A DNA stretch of 64,000 nt from Salinibacter pepae (GTDB lineage: Bacteria > Bacteroidota > Rhodothermia > Rhodothermales > Salinibacteraceae). Of this stretch, positions 9,532 through 19,140 are shown piece after piece. Both the position numbers and the translations under genes were made by a program. The DNA is taken from assembly GCF_947077775.1 (NCBI RefSeq), contig NZ_CAMTTE010000001.1, positions 3,438,501-3,502,500 on the forward strand. Direction: 5' to 3'. The first letter of the stretch is position 1; each line of letters opens with the position of its first letter. The notes beneath the pieces are model-generated. The model saw nothing but the letters and a program-made list of their open reading frames with translations. It did not search any database and was not told where the DNA came from.

Positions 9532-10221
9532 ATGCCCCTCGCTCCCGACGACTACGACGTGCTTACGTTCGACTGCTACGGCACCCTCGTCGACTGGGCC
9601 GACGGCATCGCCACGGCGCTGCGGCCCATTCTCCGCGCCCACGACGTCGAACTCGAGGACGAGGCGCTCTTCCGGCACCACAGGGAGTTCGAGCGGGACG
9701 TGGAGTCCGGCAGCTACGTCAAATACAAAGAGGTGCTGGGGCGCGTCCTGCGGCGGTTCGGGGACCGGTTCGGATTTACCCCGACCAACGTGGAGACGGA
9801 GCGGTTCGTCGGGTCGGTACGGAACTGGCCCCTGTTCCCGGACACGAATGCGTCCCTCCGGCGGCTGAGCGCGTCGTTTCGGCTCGCCGTCATCTCGAAC
9901 GTGGACGACGACCTCTTCCACGATACGGCCCGCCACCTCAGCGTGGACTTCGACGACGTCATCACGAGCGAACGGGTGCGGGCCTACAAGCCGGCGCTCG
10001 ACCCCTTCGAGACGGCATTCACGCGGCTCGGCGTGCCGCCCAATCGGCTCCTGCACGTCGCCCAGAGCGTGTACCACGACGTGAACCCCGCGGGGCGACT
10101 CGGCATTGACTGCGTCCGGGTCCGGCGCTACGACGACCGGTTTGACCCGCCGGCGCCCCAGACGGATCCGGTGCACACGGTGCCCGACCTCGCACCCCTC
10201 GCCGATGAACTCCTCGACTGA
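9532..10221 (+). CDS. HAD-superfamily hydrolase, haloacid dehalogenase type II-like
   Basis: 229 aa. Motif I is LTFDCYGTLVDW, with the nucleophile Asp14. Motif II lies in AVISNVDDDLF, motif III is the Lys in RAYKPALDPFE, and motif IV is the segment near HVAQSVYHDV. The helical cap between residues 20 and 90 and the DCYGTLVDW spelling match the type II 2-haloacid dehalogenase branch, which also contains phosphatases of unknown substrate. I infer a soluble cytoplasmic phosphatase or dehalogenase. The downstream gene is convergent. Confidence 0.88.
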   Translation: MPLAPDDYDVLTFDCYGTLVDWADGIATALRPILRAHDVELEDEALFRHHREFERDVESGSYVKYKEVLGRVLRRFGDRFGFTPTNVETERFVGSVRNWPLFPDTNASLRRLSASFRLAVISNVDDDLFHDTARHLSVDFDDVITSERVRAYKPALDPFETAFTRLGVPPNRLLHVAQSVYHDVNPAGRLGIDCVRVRRYDDRFDPPAPQTDPVHTVPDLAPLADELLD

Positions 10222-10261
10222 CACGGGCCGGCGCTTTGGCCCGGACGGGTGCGTTCGGGGG

Positions 10262-10280
10262 GGGGCGTCGCCGACGCCCC
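10262..10280. terminator. possible bidirectional terminator between convergent genes
   Basis: An 8-bp stem GGGGCGTC / GACGCCCC with a 3-nt loop sits between the HAD gene (plus) and tamB (minus). It is GC-only and has no clear T-run, so the call is tentative. Confidence 0.35.
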
Positions 10281-10345
10281 ATCTCTGCCCCGAGGACCGC
10301 CGCCCCCCCTACCGCAGATGCGCCGTGCGCCGGATCGCGAGATCG

Positions 10346-13300
10346 TCAGTAGGCGTACTCGAAGAGCAAATTGAACTGCAGGGACTGCTGGTTGCTCCGG
10401 GAGCGGAGCTGGAGGTAGTTGGTGAGCTGGTATTCGAGGGTCACGTCCGGGATGAGGGCCGTCGACTGTGTGGACGTTTGCGAGCTGGGGGCGAGCACGG
10501 GCTGCTCGATCGACGCAAAAAAGCGTGGCGTGAGGTAGCGGCCCACCGTGAGGTAGGAGGTGCCCTCCGTGCGAACGTCGAGGCGGACGACGTCCAGGCC
10601 CAGCTCGCTGGCCGCAAGGTTTTCGACAAAGTTGGACGCCTGCCCGAGCGCGACCTGTGTGGCCAGGCTTCCGCCCTCCGAGCTGCCGCTGAAGAGCGCG
10701 TCGGCCGGGCGCCCGGTCGCGAGGTAGGAGAAGATGTTGCGTGTGCTCATCGTGGGCTCCGACGAGAGGGCGGGGGAGAGGTTGTCGGGACGGCCCGAGA
10801 GGGAGAGGGTAATGCGCACCTCGGAGCTCTGGCTCCCCTGCGCCCGCTGGTCGTACACCGCCGACAGGTCGAGATACGGCGTGAACGGATCGCCATTGAA
10901 GGTGAGGGAGCCCTCCGTGATCTGAAATTCCTGCCCGAACTGTCGCAGGGTGCTTCGCTGCTCCACGACATCGATGGTCCCGAAGACCTGTGGGTCGTCG
11001 AGGGCGGCCTTCTGCACGTCCAGGTCGCCGGTAAACTGCACGTTCAGCTCCGGATTGCTGCTTGACCGCAGCCACGTGTTGCTCTGGATCTGGACGGCCA
11101 GGTCCAGGGCCAGGGCCTCGTAGGCGTCGAAGGTGGTCGTGTCGGCGGCGGTCAGGCGAAGGCCGAACCGCTCTTCGAGGGTCAGCTGGTCCTGTGTCGT
11201 CAGCTCCACGGCCCCCATGGCGGCGGCGCTCTCGGCAAGGGCCTCGGCGTAGTAGACGTTTGCGCTCTGCACCTGCAGGCCGCCCGACAACACCGGCCGG
11301 CGGACGGTGCCGCGCAGGGTCATGTCGCCGTCGATCACGGCCCGGCGGTAGGCGGGGGTGTTGATGGCGAGGAACTCGGATGCGTTCAGCGCAAGGTCGT
11401 ACTCGCCGACCGTGAGCTCCGGGAGCGAGATGGTGCCGTCGGCCCGCAGCGAGCCGCCATTGGGGGTGCGGAGGCGGGCGCGCTCGAGGGTCAGCTCGTT
11501 GCCCGAGAGTGCAAGGCGTGCCGTGCCGCCGTCGTAGGTCGCATTGAGGGCCGGGATGGCGGCGCCGGCGTCGGTCACGGAAGCGGATCCTGAGAGCGAC
11601 GGGCTGCCGAGGGTGCCCTGGACCCTGGCGTCCGCGGTGAGGGTGCCGGCGATGGAGCGGACGGTCGTGGGGTCGAAGAAGGGGTCCACCCAGTCGAGGG
11701 GAAACTGGTCGGTCGAGGCTTCTAGTTGGACGGGCCGGTCGGAGATCGAGGCGGGGGTGGGGGCCTGGAGGCGCAGGTCGGTGGGGACCGAGCCGTTCAC
11801 CGTCAGGACGCTGCCGTCCTCATGGGCGAGGCGCGCGTCGAGGTCCGCAGTCAGATCTTCGTAGCCCACGTCCAGCTGAAGGGTCCCGACCCTGCGGTCT
11901 TCGGACCGCACGTTGAGGTCGAGGGTGCCGTCGAGGACCGGGGCGGAGGCCTTTCCGGTGAGCCGGAGGCGCCCCGTTGCCGCCCCGCCGAGGCCGGACA
12001 GCCCCAGCAGCGGCGCGATGCCGCGGAGGCGGACCTGTTCGAACGCGGCGTCGAACGCCTGCGTCCCGGTCGGGGCCACGACGCCACTGGCCTCGATGCG
12101 TTGCGCCCCGCTTTCCAGCAGAAGGTCCTCCACGCGGTACGCGTCGCCGATCGCAACTGAGGTGGGGCGGCGCAGGGACCACCGATCGGGGCCCAGCCGG
12201 GCCGTCAGTGTCTGGAGGTCGATGATTGTCGAGTCGGCCGTCGGGCGGATGCCGGCGTCAACCTGCACGCGGCGTTCGGCGTCCAGCTGCACGTCCGTCG
12301 ACAGATTGACGGCGGTGCCGTCGTAGTCGGCATCGATGCGGGTCCGGGTGGCCGTAAAATCGAAGGCCGAGAGGTATCCGGCGGTCCCCGTCACCGTCAG
12401 GTGATCCAGGAGCTGGGTGGTGCCGCGCCGCCCGGCGAACAGGGCCGTGGCGTCGCTAAGCCGCAGGTCGTCGTAGATGAGTCCGTCCACCGCGACGGTG
12501 CCGTCGAAGCGCTGCGCCTCCGACGAGCCGTAGACGTGGGCCGTCAGGCGCCCCGTGCGGAGCGTTAGCGAGGACAGGCCGGCCAAGCCGCGGAGGGGAG
12601 CAACATCCGTCACGCGGGCGCTGAGGTCAAAGTCCGAGGACCCCGCTCCGGGGGCCAGGGCGAGGGGGCCCTGGCCGTGCCCCGCCCCCACGTTGGACTG
12701 CACCCCGAGGGTGTCGACCCGAAAGAGGCCGCGGTCGAGGCGGCCCGTCATCCGTGCGCTGCTGAGGCGCAGGGCGCCGACGCGAACAGAGTCGGCCGCG
12801 AAGCGCGTCGACGCCTGGAGGCTGTCCGGGCGGAGGCCCCGGCCCTTGACCCTCCAGGCCGCTGTGTGAAGGCGGGCCTGTGTGGAGTCGAGCCCGGCAA
12901 GGGCGCTCAGGTCCACCGACCGGGCGGCCGTGCGAAGCGCGTAGGTCGGGGTTTGGGCGAGGCTGTCGAGGTGACCGCGGAGCTGGAGGGCCCCGCCGGC
13001 CAGGCTGAACTGTCCGTCCGCCGCCACGCGGCCCTGCGTCGTCGTCACGGAGAGGCGACCGTCCGCGGACGCCTGATTCAGGGTGGACGGGCGGAGCGTC
13101 AATTCCGAGTCCAGGTCGAGCTCGGGGAGCCGTACGCCCTGGCCATCCAGGGTGAGGGTCCCCGAGAGGGCCGTGTTCAGGGACGCCAGCCCGGCGAGGG
13201 CCCCCACGTCGATGTTGTCGAAGTGCCCGCCCCGAACCTGGTAGGAGGGCACATCGTCGAACGGGCGGGCCCGAAGCGGAAGCTCGACGGCCCCCGCGGG

Positions 13301-15526
13301 GGTGTCCAGCCCCAGGGTGGAGCGGAGGGTGCCGTTTTGCAGCGACGCATCCAGGGCGGCCGACGTGATGGGCTGCCGGTTCACGCGGGAGGTATCGAGG
13401 GCGAGCCCCACGTTCAGGGACAGGCTGTCGGGGCGGGTGCCCCGGAGCCGTCCCTGAACTGTGCCGTGGAGGGCAGTCGACTGCGTCGAGTCCTGCAGGA
13501 ACGGGCCGAGGTCTACGTTTTGGAAGCGGCCCTCCGTGAGGGCCACCGTCGGACGGGACGCAAAGGGGCGGGCAGTGGCCGCGAGCGTCCACGTACTGCC
13601 ATTTAGTTGAGCGGAGGCGTCCGCGGTGACCGCCCCGTCACGGAGGCGTGCGGTGGCCGTCATCGCGGAGAGCCGGTGCGGCCCGTAGTGCGACTCTTCA
13701 ACGGAGAGGGTGGCCTGCCCGTCCATCGTGCCAGGGGCGAAGCCTTGTCCCTCCCCCGTCAGGGTCGCCGTCACGCGGCTGTCGGTCGTGTCGCCGGCCA
13801 GGGCCGCCAGGTCCACCGCTTCCAGGCGCCCCGTTTCCAGAACGAAGCGCTCGGACCCGTCCAGGGCGGCGTGCCCGGCCGCCCGAAGCCGACCCGTCGG
13901 GAACCGGACGGCGCCGTCCACACGGGCCGCCCGGGGCCGCAGCGCGGCCGCGAGGCGCCCCGACTCGATCACCTGCGTCCCGAGGCGGGAGTCCCGGAGG
14001 CGCACGTCGGCGTCGTACGCGGCGGTGTCCGTCGTGATGGACCGGCCCTGCACCTGGGCCGTGGCCGTGAAGGATCCCTCGAGGTCCGCGTTCGGGGCCA
14101 CGGCCGCCAGTGTGAGGTCTTGCACCTGCGCACGCAGGTCCACCGAGGGGGCCACGTCGAAGGGACGAGCGGATCCGGCGACCGAGAGTCGAACGTCGTT
14201 CACCGTCCCCTGCAGGTCGAGGGTGGCGGTTCCGGCCTGGACGGTCGATTCGAGGGTTGCGTCGGGGACCCCCAAGCCCTGGAACCGCGTGTCGGTGACC
14301 GACGCCGACAGGGTTCCGCTGAGGGAGTCGGACGCCGGCCCCTTCAGGGCCCCCGTGACGGCGGCCGTGATGCTGTTCTGAGTGGGGTCGCTTTCCCCAA
14401 GCAGGCTCGTCGTGAGGCGCTGCGCCTGCGCATCGATCCGGTACTTCAGCGGGGAGGCGCCGGGCGACGACGTGGTGCGGGGCGTCGCCGTCGCCTCGGC
14501 GGTGAAGCGCCCCCCGCCGTTGCGCACCGTGACGTCCGTCGTGAGGGCGAGTCGGTCCTCAGAGCCCGTGAGTTGGGCGCGAAGGTCAAGGGCCTCGCGT
14601 GGGTCCACCTCCAGAAACGGGGCGAACGCCGTAAGGTCGCCCAGGACGAGCGGGTCGGCCCGGACCGAAAGGGCCACGTCGTCCAGCGAGTCGCCGGGGG
14701 CGGCCGGCAGGCGGGCCGTGCCGCCGCCCTGAACCGCACTGCGGGGAGAGGTGAGCCGCAGCGTGTCGAGGGCCACCCGCCGCTCCGACACCGCCCCCCG
14801 CGCCGCCAGTCGCAGGTCCGTCGTATCGGGGGGCAGGCGGCCGCGCAGGCCGAGCGTGTCGAGCCGGCCGCCCACCGAGAGCCCGTAGTAGAGATCCCGG
14901 GCCCGCACGGTGATGCCCCGAACCCGGGCCGTCGAGTCGCGCCCCCCGGCGTAGAACTGCGCCGCAAACGCCCCTGCCGAGACCCGAAGCCGGTCCACCC
15001 GGATCGGAAGCGCCGCGCCCGTGTCCTCGGACGCGGGGGCCGGGGCGGGCAGGTGGCGCGCCCAGTCCCACGTCGAATCGGCGGCCTGGCGCAGGGTCGC
15101 GGAGGGGCCGTGGACCGATACCGCCGTCAGGTGGAGCCGGCCCCGAAGCAGGGCCCACGGGCGGTACTCCACCGCCAACGAGTCGACGTGCGCCATCGTC
15201 GCGGGGGCGGCCCGGCCGGGGGCCGGTCGCGTGAGGGACACGTCCGCGAGGCGGAGCGACTGGACCCAGCTGCCGGACGCCCGCTCGACGGTGAGGGTGG
15301 TCTGTGGAAGGGGGTTGGCCTGGCGCGCGAGGAACTGCGCCGCCGCGGTGGCGCCGGTCTCCGTCTGGAGCCCGATCAGCACGAGGCCCACGACCACGAC
15401 GACCGTGCCCCCCACACCGCCTACGCCCCACAGCAGGCGGCGCCCCCATCGGCGGAGGCGCGAGCCGGCGGACGCGTCGGCCGGCGCGTCGGATCCAGCG
15501 TCTGGTGAATTGGAATCAGGGGCCAC
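10346..15526 (-). CDS. tamB: TamB-like translocation and assembly protein (DUF490)
   Basis: 1726 aa, a large AsmA-like/TamB protein. One N-terminal membrane helix (about residues 32-52, rich in Val/Leu) anchors it in the inner membrane. A very long periplasmic region of repeated short beta strands (motifs such as L-x-G-T-x-x-x-x-x-L-x-G) follows. The C-terminal DUF490 domain (last 350 residues or so) ends in QQSLQFNLLFEYAY. TamB works with a TamA barrel in outer-membrane protein assembly, and this class is also proposed to bridge lipids across the periplasm. The gene lies 52 nt after the TamA-like gene, as expected for a tam operon. The start codon is GTG at 15526. It is longer than E. coli TamB (about 1260 aa). 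Confidence 0.93.
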   Translation of the reverse strand: MAPDSNSPDAGSDAPADASAGSRLRRWGRRLLWGVGGVGGTVVVVVGLVLIGLQTETGATAAAQFLARQANPLPQTTLTVERASGSWVQSLRLADVSLTRPAPGRAAPATMAHVDSLAVEYRPWALLRGRLHLTAVSVHGPSATLRQAADSTWDWARHLPAPAPASEDTGAALPIRVDRLRVSAGAFAAQFYAGGRDSTARVRGITVRARDLYYGLSVGGRLDTLGLRGRLPPDTTDLRLAARGAVSERRVALDTLRLTSPRSAVQGGGTARLPAAPGDSLDDVALSVRADPLVLGDLTAFAPFLEVDPREALDLRAQLTGSEDRLALTTDVTVRNGGGRFTAEATATPRTTSSPGASPLKYRIDAQAQRLTTSLLGESDPTQNSITAAVTGALKGPASDSLSGTLSASVTDTRFQGLGVPDATLESTVQAGTATLDLQGTVNDVRLSVAGSARPFDVAPSVDLRAQVQDLTLAAVAPNADLEGSFTATAQVQGRSITTDTAAYDADVRLRDSRLGTQVIESGRLAAALRPRAARVDGAVRFPTGRLRAAGHAALDGSERFVLETGRLEAVDLAALAGDTTDSRVTATLTGEGQGFAPGTMDGQATLSVEESHYGPHRLSAMTATARLRDGAVTADASAQLNGSTWTLAATARPFASRPTVALTEGRFQNVDLGPFLQDSTQSTALHGTVQGRLRGTRPDSLSLNVGLALDTSRVNRQPITSAALDASLQNGTLRSTLGLDTPAGAVELPLRARPFDDVPSYQVRGGHFDNIDVGALAGLASLNTALSGTLTLDGQGVRLPELDLDSELTLRPSTLNQASADGRLSVTTTQGRVAADGQFSLAGGALQLRGHLDSLAQTPTYALRTAARSVDLSALAGLDSTQARLHTAAWRVKGRGLRPDSLQASTRFAADSVRVGALRLSSARMTGRLDRGLFRVDTLGVQSNVGAGHGQGPLALAPGAGSSDFDLSARVTDVAPLRGLAGLSSLTLRTGRLTAHVYGSSEAQRFDGTVAVDGLIYDDLRLSDATALFAGRRGTTQLLDHLTVTGTAGYLSAFDFTATRTRIDADYDGTAVNLSTDVQLDAERRVQVDAGIRPTADSTIIDLQTLTARLGPDRWSLRRPTSVAIGDAYRVEDLLLESGAQRIEASGVVAPTGTQAFDAAFEQVRLRGIAPLLGLSGLGGAATGRLRLTGKASAPVLDGTLDLNVRSEDRRVGTLQLDVGYEDLTADLDARLAHEDGSVLTVNGSVPTDLRLQAPTPASISDRPVQLEASTDQFPLDWVDPFFDPTTVRSIAGTLTADARVQGTLGSPSLSGSASVTDAGAAIPALNATYDGGTARLALSGNELTLERARLRTPNGGSLRADGTISLPELTVGEYDLALNASEFLAINTPAYRRAVIDGDMTLRGTVRRPVLSGGLQVQSANVYYAEALAESAAAMGAVELTTQDQLTLEERFGLRLTAADTTTFDAYEALALDLAVQIQSNTWLRSSSNPELNVQFTGDLDVQKAALDDPQVFGTIDVVEQRSTLRQFGQEFQITEGSLTFNGDPFTPYLDLSAVYDQRAQGSQSSEVRITLSLSGRPDNLSPALSSEPTMSTRNIFSYLATGRPADALFSGSSEGGSLATQVALGQASNFVENLAASELGLDVVRLDVRTEGTSYLTVGRYLTPRFFASIEQPVLAPSSQTSTQSTALIPDVTLEYQLTNYLQLRSRSNQQSLQFNLLFEYAY

Positions 15527-15578
15527 GACGAGTGCAGAAGCGGGGAGAGAAGGCGGCGTGCAGAGCAGGCGGGAGCGG

Positions 15579-17867
15579 TCAGAACGACCGGCCGATGCCG
15601 AAGTGAACGCGGAACCGGCGCAGGGTGCGCGTATCGACCTCCGACAGCGGCATCGGGGCCTCCGCCGTTGCGTTCCGGCCGACGTCCTCCGCCGCGCGGA
15701 GGTCCAGCGCGTCGGGGGTCAGCTTGTACGCGAGGTCGATCCGGAGGAACCCGAACGAGGTCTCGTAGCGGAGGCCGGCCCCGGTTCCCACCAGGACCTG
15801 CGACGGATCCGTGCGGACCGGGGTCCCGTCCGGGCCCGAAATAATGGACGGGGCGTTGGCCGGGGGCGTGAGGTCGAGCGCGCCCGAGGTGACGTAGGCG
15901 CCGTCGAGAAACGCGGCGGTGCGCCAGCTCGCCCCGAGGCCGGGAAGGGGGAACCGGGCTTCCAGGCTCAATCCCACCTTGCTGCGGGCCCCGATCGGGC
16001 GGTACGCAAAGCCCTCGCGGAGGACGCTCGATTTCCGCAGCACCTTGCCGCCCGCGAGGCGCGAGGCCCACCCCCGGACGTCGCTTCCGCCCCCCGCGTA
16101 GAAAACGTTATCCGAGAAGCGGTTCTGGTAGATTAGGTTTTTGCGGCGGTCCGCGTCGGAGGGGGTGGCGGGCAGGGTCAAGTTCTCGAGGCTCTCCCCG
16201 AACGGCCAGGTCGACCCGGCGAAGACACGGCCCGCCAGCTCCACGTACGGGGACACCGGAAGGTATCCGCTCAGTTCAGTGCTCACCTGCGCGAACTCGA
16301 CCCCGGACCGTAGAAAGACCCCGCCCAGCTGAATCGTAGGCCGGATGATGTATCCTGTCGTCGGATTCAAGAAATCATCCGCGTCGCCGAACGTCCCGTT
16401 CAACGTGAAAATGCTCTTGTTGAACAGGTCGTCCTCGCCAGTGAGGGCCCCGTTTGTACGGTTCGGATTTTCCGCCCCCGAGACCAAAAACTGCTGGGTG
16501 CGGGACACCGAGTGTTGCAACGAAAGGGTGCGGTACGGCAGGAAGTCGTACACCAGCGTGGATTCGAGCCCGAACTGGCGCTCGTTCAGGTCCAAGGGGC
16601 GGGACGGGTTCGGGGCGAGGGCAGGGTTCAGGCGTTCCTGAACGAACGGCGAGAGCGACCCGGAGACGTCCTCCGACAAGAGGAACGGCTGGCGGAGGGT
16701 GACCGACGCCCGAAACCGTCGGCTCAGCTCCTGCGACGACGACCGGGCCAGAAACCCGGGCAGAAATTCCGGCACGTTTTCGGGGTATCCGGTCTCGGCG
16801 GTCAGGTTTACCAGGAAGGTGCGGGCGTTGCCGTAGAAGTTGCGGTGGCGCCAGCTTCCGTCCGCCGTCACCCCCGAGCGCGTGTCGTACCCAACCTGGC
16901 CGGAGTAGCTCCGAAGTGCGCGTTCCCGGACCCGATACCGAACCGTGGCCGTGCTGTCGCGGGGCTGACTCGGCACGTCGGCCAGGGCCACGCGGAAGAG
17001 GCTCAGGTCGAACAGCTTCTGCTGTCCCTCCGTGACGGCGTCGGCGGAAAACCGGTCCCCCACGGAAAACGGCAGCTCCCGGAGAATGATGGAGCGGTCG
17101 ACCGACGCGTTGCCCTCCACCCGGATGTCGGAAAACACGGCGCGGGGCCCCGGGTCGACCAGGAAGCGCAGGTCCGCGGCGTACGCGGTCGTGTCGACCG
17201 ACGCGGACGAGCGGACCCGGGCGAACGCAAAGCCGTGGTCCCGGAGCCATCCCTGCACCTCGTCCTCGATTTGGGTCCGCTCGAAGTCGGTGTACCGTCC
17301 GCCGGCGCCCACCTCGCCGCGCCGAAACGCCGCCCAGTCGCCCCGCAGGTCCTCGGGCAGGGTCGGCCCGAACGGAGCCCGGCTCGCGGCCTCCAGGAAG
17401 TCGACGTTACGGATCTGGAGAGAGGGCCCCTCCCGAATGGTAAAGACGACGTGGATCCGGTTGCGCGCGGAATCGAGCTGGGAGGCCGGATAGTCGATGT
17501 CCGGGGACGGAAACCCGTTCTGCCGGTAAAACTGCCGCAGACGAACGACATCTTTCTGGAGCATCACCGGGTCGAACGCCGGGTAGTTCGCCTGTAGGCC
17601 CGGAAGGAACGAAAGGCGGTTGCGCAAGCGCGTGAGGGTCCCGGGGCCTGCGGTGCCGATCTGTTCCCGAAGCCGATCCGGGTCGAAGGTTTGCTGGTCC
17701 ACAAACCGGAAGGACACCTCCTGGACCGACGTATTGACGTCGGCGGCGCGGAGCGGGGCCTGAGCGAGGACCCGGGGCGGGCCTACAGCCCATCCGGCGA
17801 GCAGTACAAGCAGCAACAGCACGAGGGGCCGCCCGGCGTCCGAAGCGGCCGGCAAGGAAGACAGCAC
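15579..17867 (-). CDS. tamA: BamA/TamA-family outer-membrane assembly factor
   Basis: 762 aa. A signal peptide (LVLLLLVLLAGWAVG, cleavage near VLAQ-AP) is followed by POTRA-type repeats from about 45 to 350; examples are SFRFVDQQTFDPDRLREQIG, IRNVDFLEA and FSDIRVEGNASVDRSIILRE. A 16-strand Omp85 barrel follows, ending HFGIGRSF with a terminal Phe, as outer-membrane barrels do. FGLESTLVYDFLPY and GGGSDVRGWASR (the VRGY-like lid-lock motif) fit the family. Partner of the downstream tamB. The start is GTG at 17867; no ATG preserves the signal peptide. The upstream membrane-protein frame overlaps this gene by 461 nt. tamA rather than bamA is inferred from linkage to tamB. Confidence 0.9.
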   Translation of the reverse strand: MLSSLPAASDAGRPLVLLLLVLLAGWAVGPPRVLAQAPLRAADVNTSVQEVSFRFVDQQTFDPDRLREQIGTAGPGTLTRLRNRLSFLPGLQANYPAFDPVMLQKDVVRLRQFYRQNGFPSPDIDYPASQLDSARNRIHVVFTIREGPSLQIRNVDFLEAASRAPFGPTLPEDLRGDWAAFRRGEVGAGGRYTDFERTQIEDEVQGWLRDHGFAFARVRSSASVDTTAYAADLRFLVDPGPRAVFSDIRVEGNASVDRSIILRELPFSVGDRFSADAVTEGQQKLFDLSLFRVALADVPSQPRDSTATVRYRVRERALRSYSGQVGYDTRSGVTADGSWRHRNFYGNARTFLVNLTAETGYPENVPEFLPGFLARSSSQELSRRFRASVTLRQPFLLSEDVSGSLSPFVQERLNPALAPNPSRPLDLNERQFGLESTLVYDFLPYRTLSLQHSVSRTQQFLVSGAENPNRTNGALTGEDDLFNKSIFTLNGTFGDADDFLNPTTGYIIRPTIQLGGVFLRSGVEFAQVSTELSGYLPVSPYVELAGRVFAGSTWPFGESLENLTLPATPSDADRRKNLIYQNRFSDNVFYAGGGSDVRGWASRLAGGKVLRKSSVLREGFAYRPIGARSKVGLSLEARFPLPGLGASWRTAAFLDGAYVTSGALDLTPPANAPSIISGPDGTPVRTDPSQVLVGTGAGLRYETSFGFLRIDLAYKLTPDALDLRAAEDVGRNATAEAPMPLSEVDTRTLRRFRVHFGIGRSF

Positions 17868-19044
17868 CGTGGTGGAAGGGAGCGGTCGGTTGGCGGAGGT
17901 GCGGCAGAAAGGGGCTTAGGCCTGCGAGGCTGACGGGGGTGAGGTTGAGGATCCCGTGGCGGGCGATTCGGGGGGACGTGCGGGGCGGAGAGAAGGGGGC
18001 GGCGGAACCGTCTGTTTCCGTTTCGGAGGCGTCCGGCCCCGCGGTGTCCGCCTCCGCACCGGCCTGAGGCGACAGGCCCAACTGGGCCGGCAACTCCGTT
18101 CCCGGCAGCTCTCCGGCGGTCACGTGCCGGTGCTCCTGCAGCGACGCCACGACGGCCCCAATCATCAGCACCACCCCGGAAAAGTACACCCAGAACACAA
18201 AGGCAACGATCAGCCCGAACGTGCTGCCCAATGCCTCGGTCCCGGTCCCGTACCCGACGTAGGTCGCGTAGAAGGTAAAGGCCTGCTTGGCCGTCTCCCA
18301 GAGCACCGCGGCGAGGAGGGCCCCCGCGAGGGCACTCCGCTTTCGGGGGGACGGCTGGGGCACCAGGTAGTAGAGCTGAAAAAACATGGTGGTCGTGAGC
18401 AGAAGCGGAAGCAGTAGGCCGGTAATCCAGATGGCCCGTCCCCACAGCCACCGTGCCCACTGCTCGGAGCCCAAAAACTGCCCAATGATCACCTCGTTCA
18501 CAAACGACGGAAGCGACACCGAGAGCCCGACGGTCATGAGGAAGAGCCCCCCGACCTGAATGACCATCCGTACGTCGAACAGGTAGCCCCAGAGAAGAGA
18601 GCGCTCCTGGTGCCAGTCCTGCTCGAAGGCGTTGCTGACCGCGATTCGCAGCGTAATGAAGAGCGACATCGCCGACAGAAACAAGCCGACTCCCCCGATG
18701 CCCACGATCGTCGCACTGGCATCTTGAAGCTGGGTCAGGAAGTCGATCAGCTGCTGGCTCTGGCTCCCCGGAAGGAGCTCCCGGATAAACCGCGTGACGG
18801 CCGCAAAGGCATCCTTCCCCTGTAGCACGCGGCCCACGACGCCGGTGGCGAGGATCACGATGGGGACGATCGTGACCAGCACCTTGAAGGCAATGGCCTG
18901 GGCCCACAGGAAGACGTGCTTCTCCGAAAGCTCCAGGTACAGACCGACGGCGTAATACACCACGTCCGTCCAGAGGGACGATGCTGTCTCCCGTACGGAC
19001 ACCGGAAGGTCGGACCAGGCGGGCATACGGCCGAGAAGGGGCAC
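17407..19044 (-). CDS. YihY/virulence-factor BrkB family membrane protein, long 3' overlap with tamA
   Basis: The family domain fills residues 1 to about 320. It has six hydrophobic segments, KHVFLWAQAIAFKVLVTIVP near 43-62, FLSAMSLFITLRIAVSNAF, WLWGRAIWITGLLLPLLL, and VGYGTGTEALGSTFGLIVAFVFW near the end. YihY proteins are inner-membrane proteins of unclear function, formerly called RNase BN. The C-terminal tail is Pro/Ser-rich and no stop occurs until 17407. The last 150 or so codons therefore lie inside tamA in another frame. Either the protein truly carries a long disordered tail, or a frameshift near 17.9-18.0 kb hides an earlier stop. The membrane part is secure; the 3' end is not. Confidence 0.8.
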   Translation of the reverse strand: MPLLGRMPAWSDLPVSVRETASSLWTDVVYYAVGLYLELSEKHVFLWAQAIAFKVLVTIVPIVILATGVVGRVLQGKDAFAAVTRFIRELLPGSQSQQLIDFLTQLQDASATIVGIGGVGLFLSAMSLFITLRIAVSNAFEQDWHQERSLLWGYLFDVRMVIQVGGLFLMTVGLSVSLPSFVNEVIIGQFLGSEQWARWLWGRAIWITGLLLPLLLTTTMFFQLYYLVPQPSPRKRSALAGALLAAVLWETAKQAFTFYATYVGYGTGTEALGSTFGLIVAFVFWVYFSGVVLMIGAVVASLQEHRHVTAGELPGTELPAQLGLSPQAGAEADTAGPDASETETDGSAAPFSPPRTSPRIARHGILNLTPVSLAGLSPFLPHLRQPTAPFHHGAVFLAGRFGRRAAPRAVAACTARRMGCRPAPGPRSGPAPRRRRQYVGPGGVLPVCGPANLRPGSASGTDRHRRPRDPHALAQPPFVPSGPTGELPGVRPGDAPERCRSSAAVLPAERVSVPGHRLSGLPARFRAQPDPRRLYHSGGALSPDP

Positions 19045-19140
19045 AGGGGCTGCGAAGGCGCTTCAAAATGCCCGTTTATACCCGCTGGCCTGCGGTCGTG
19101 ATTCCTCCTGCGCGTGCCGGGCGGTGCCGCTGCCGGCAGA

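Noticed and set aside
13607-15508. Long plus-strand open frame over tamB
   Set aside because: Arg/Gly-rich composition without motifs, and tamB on the other strand is well supported.
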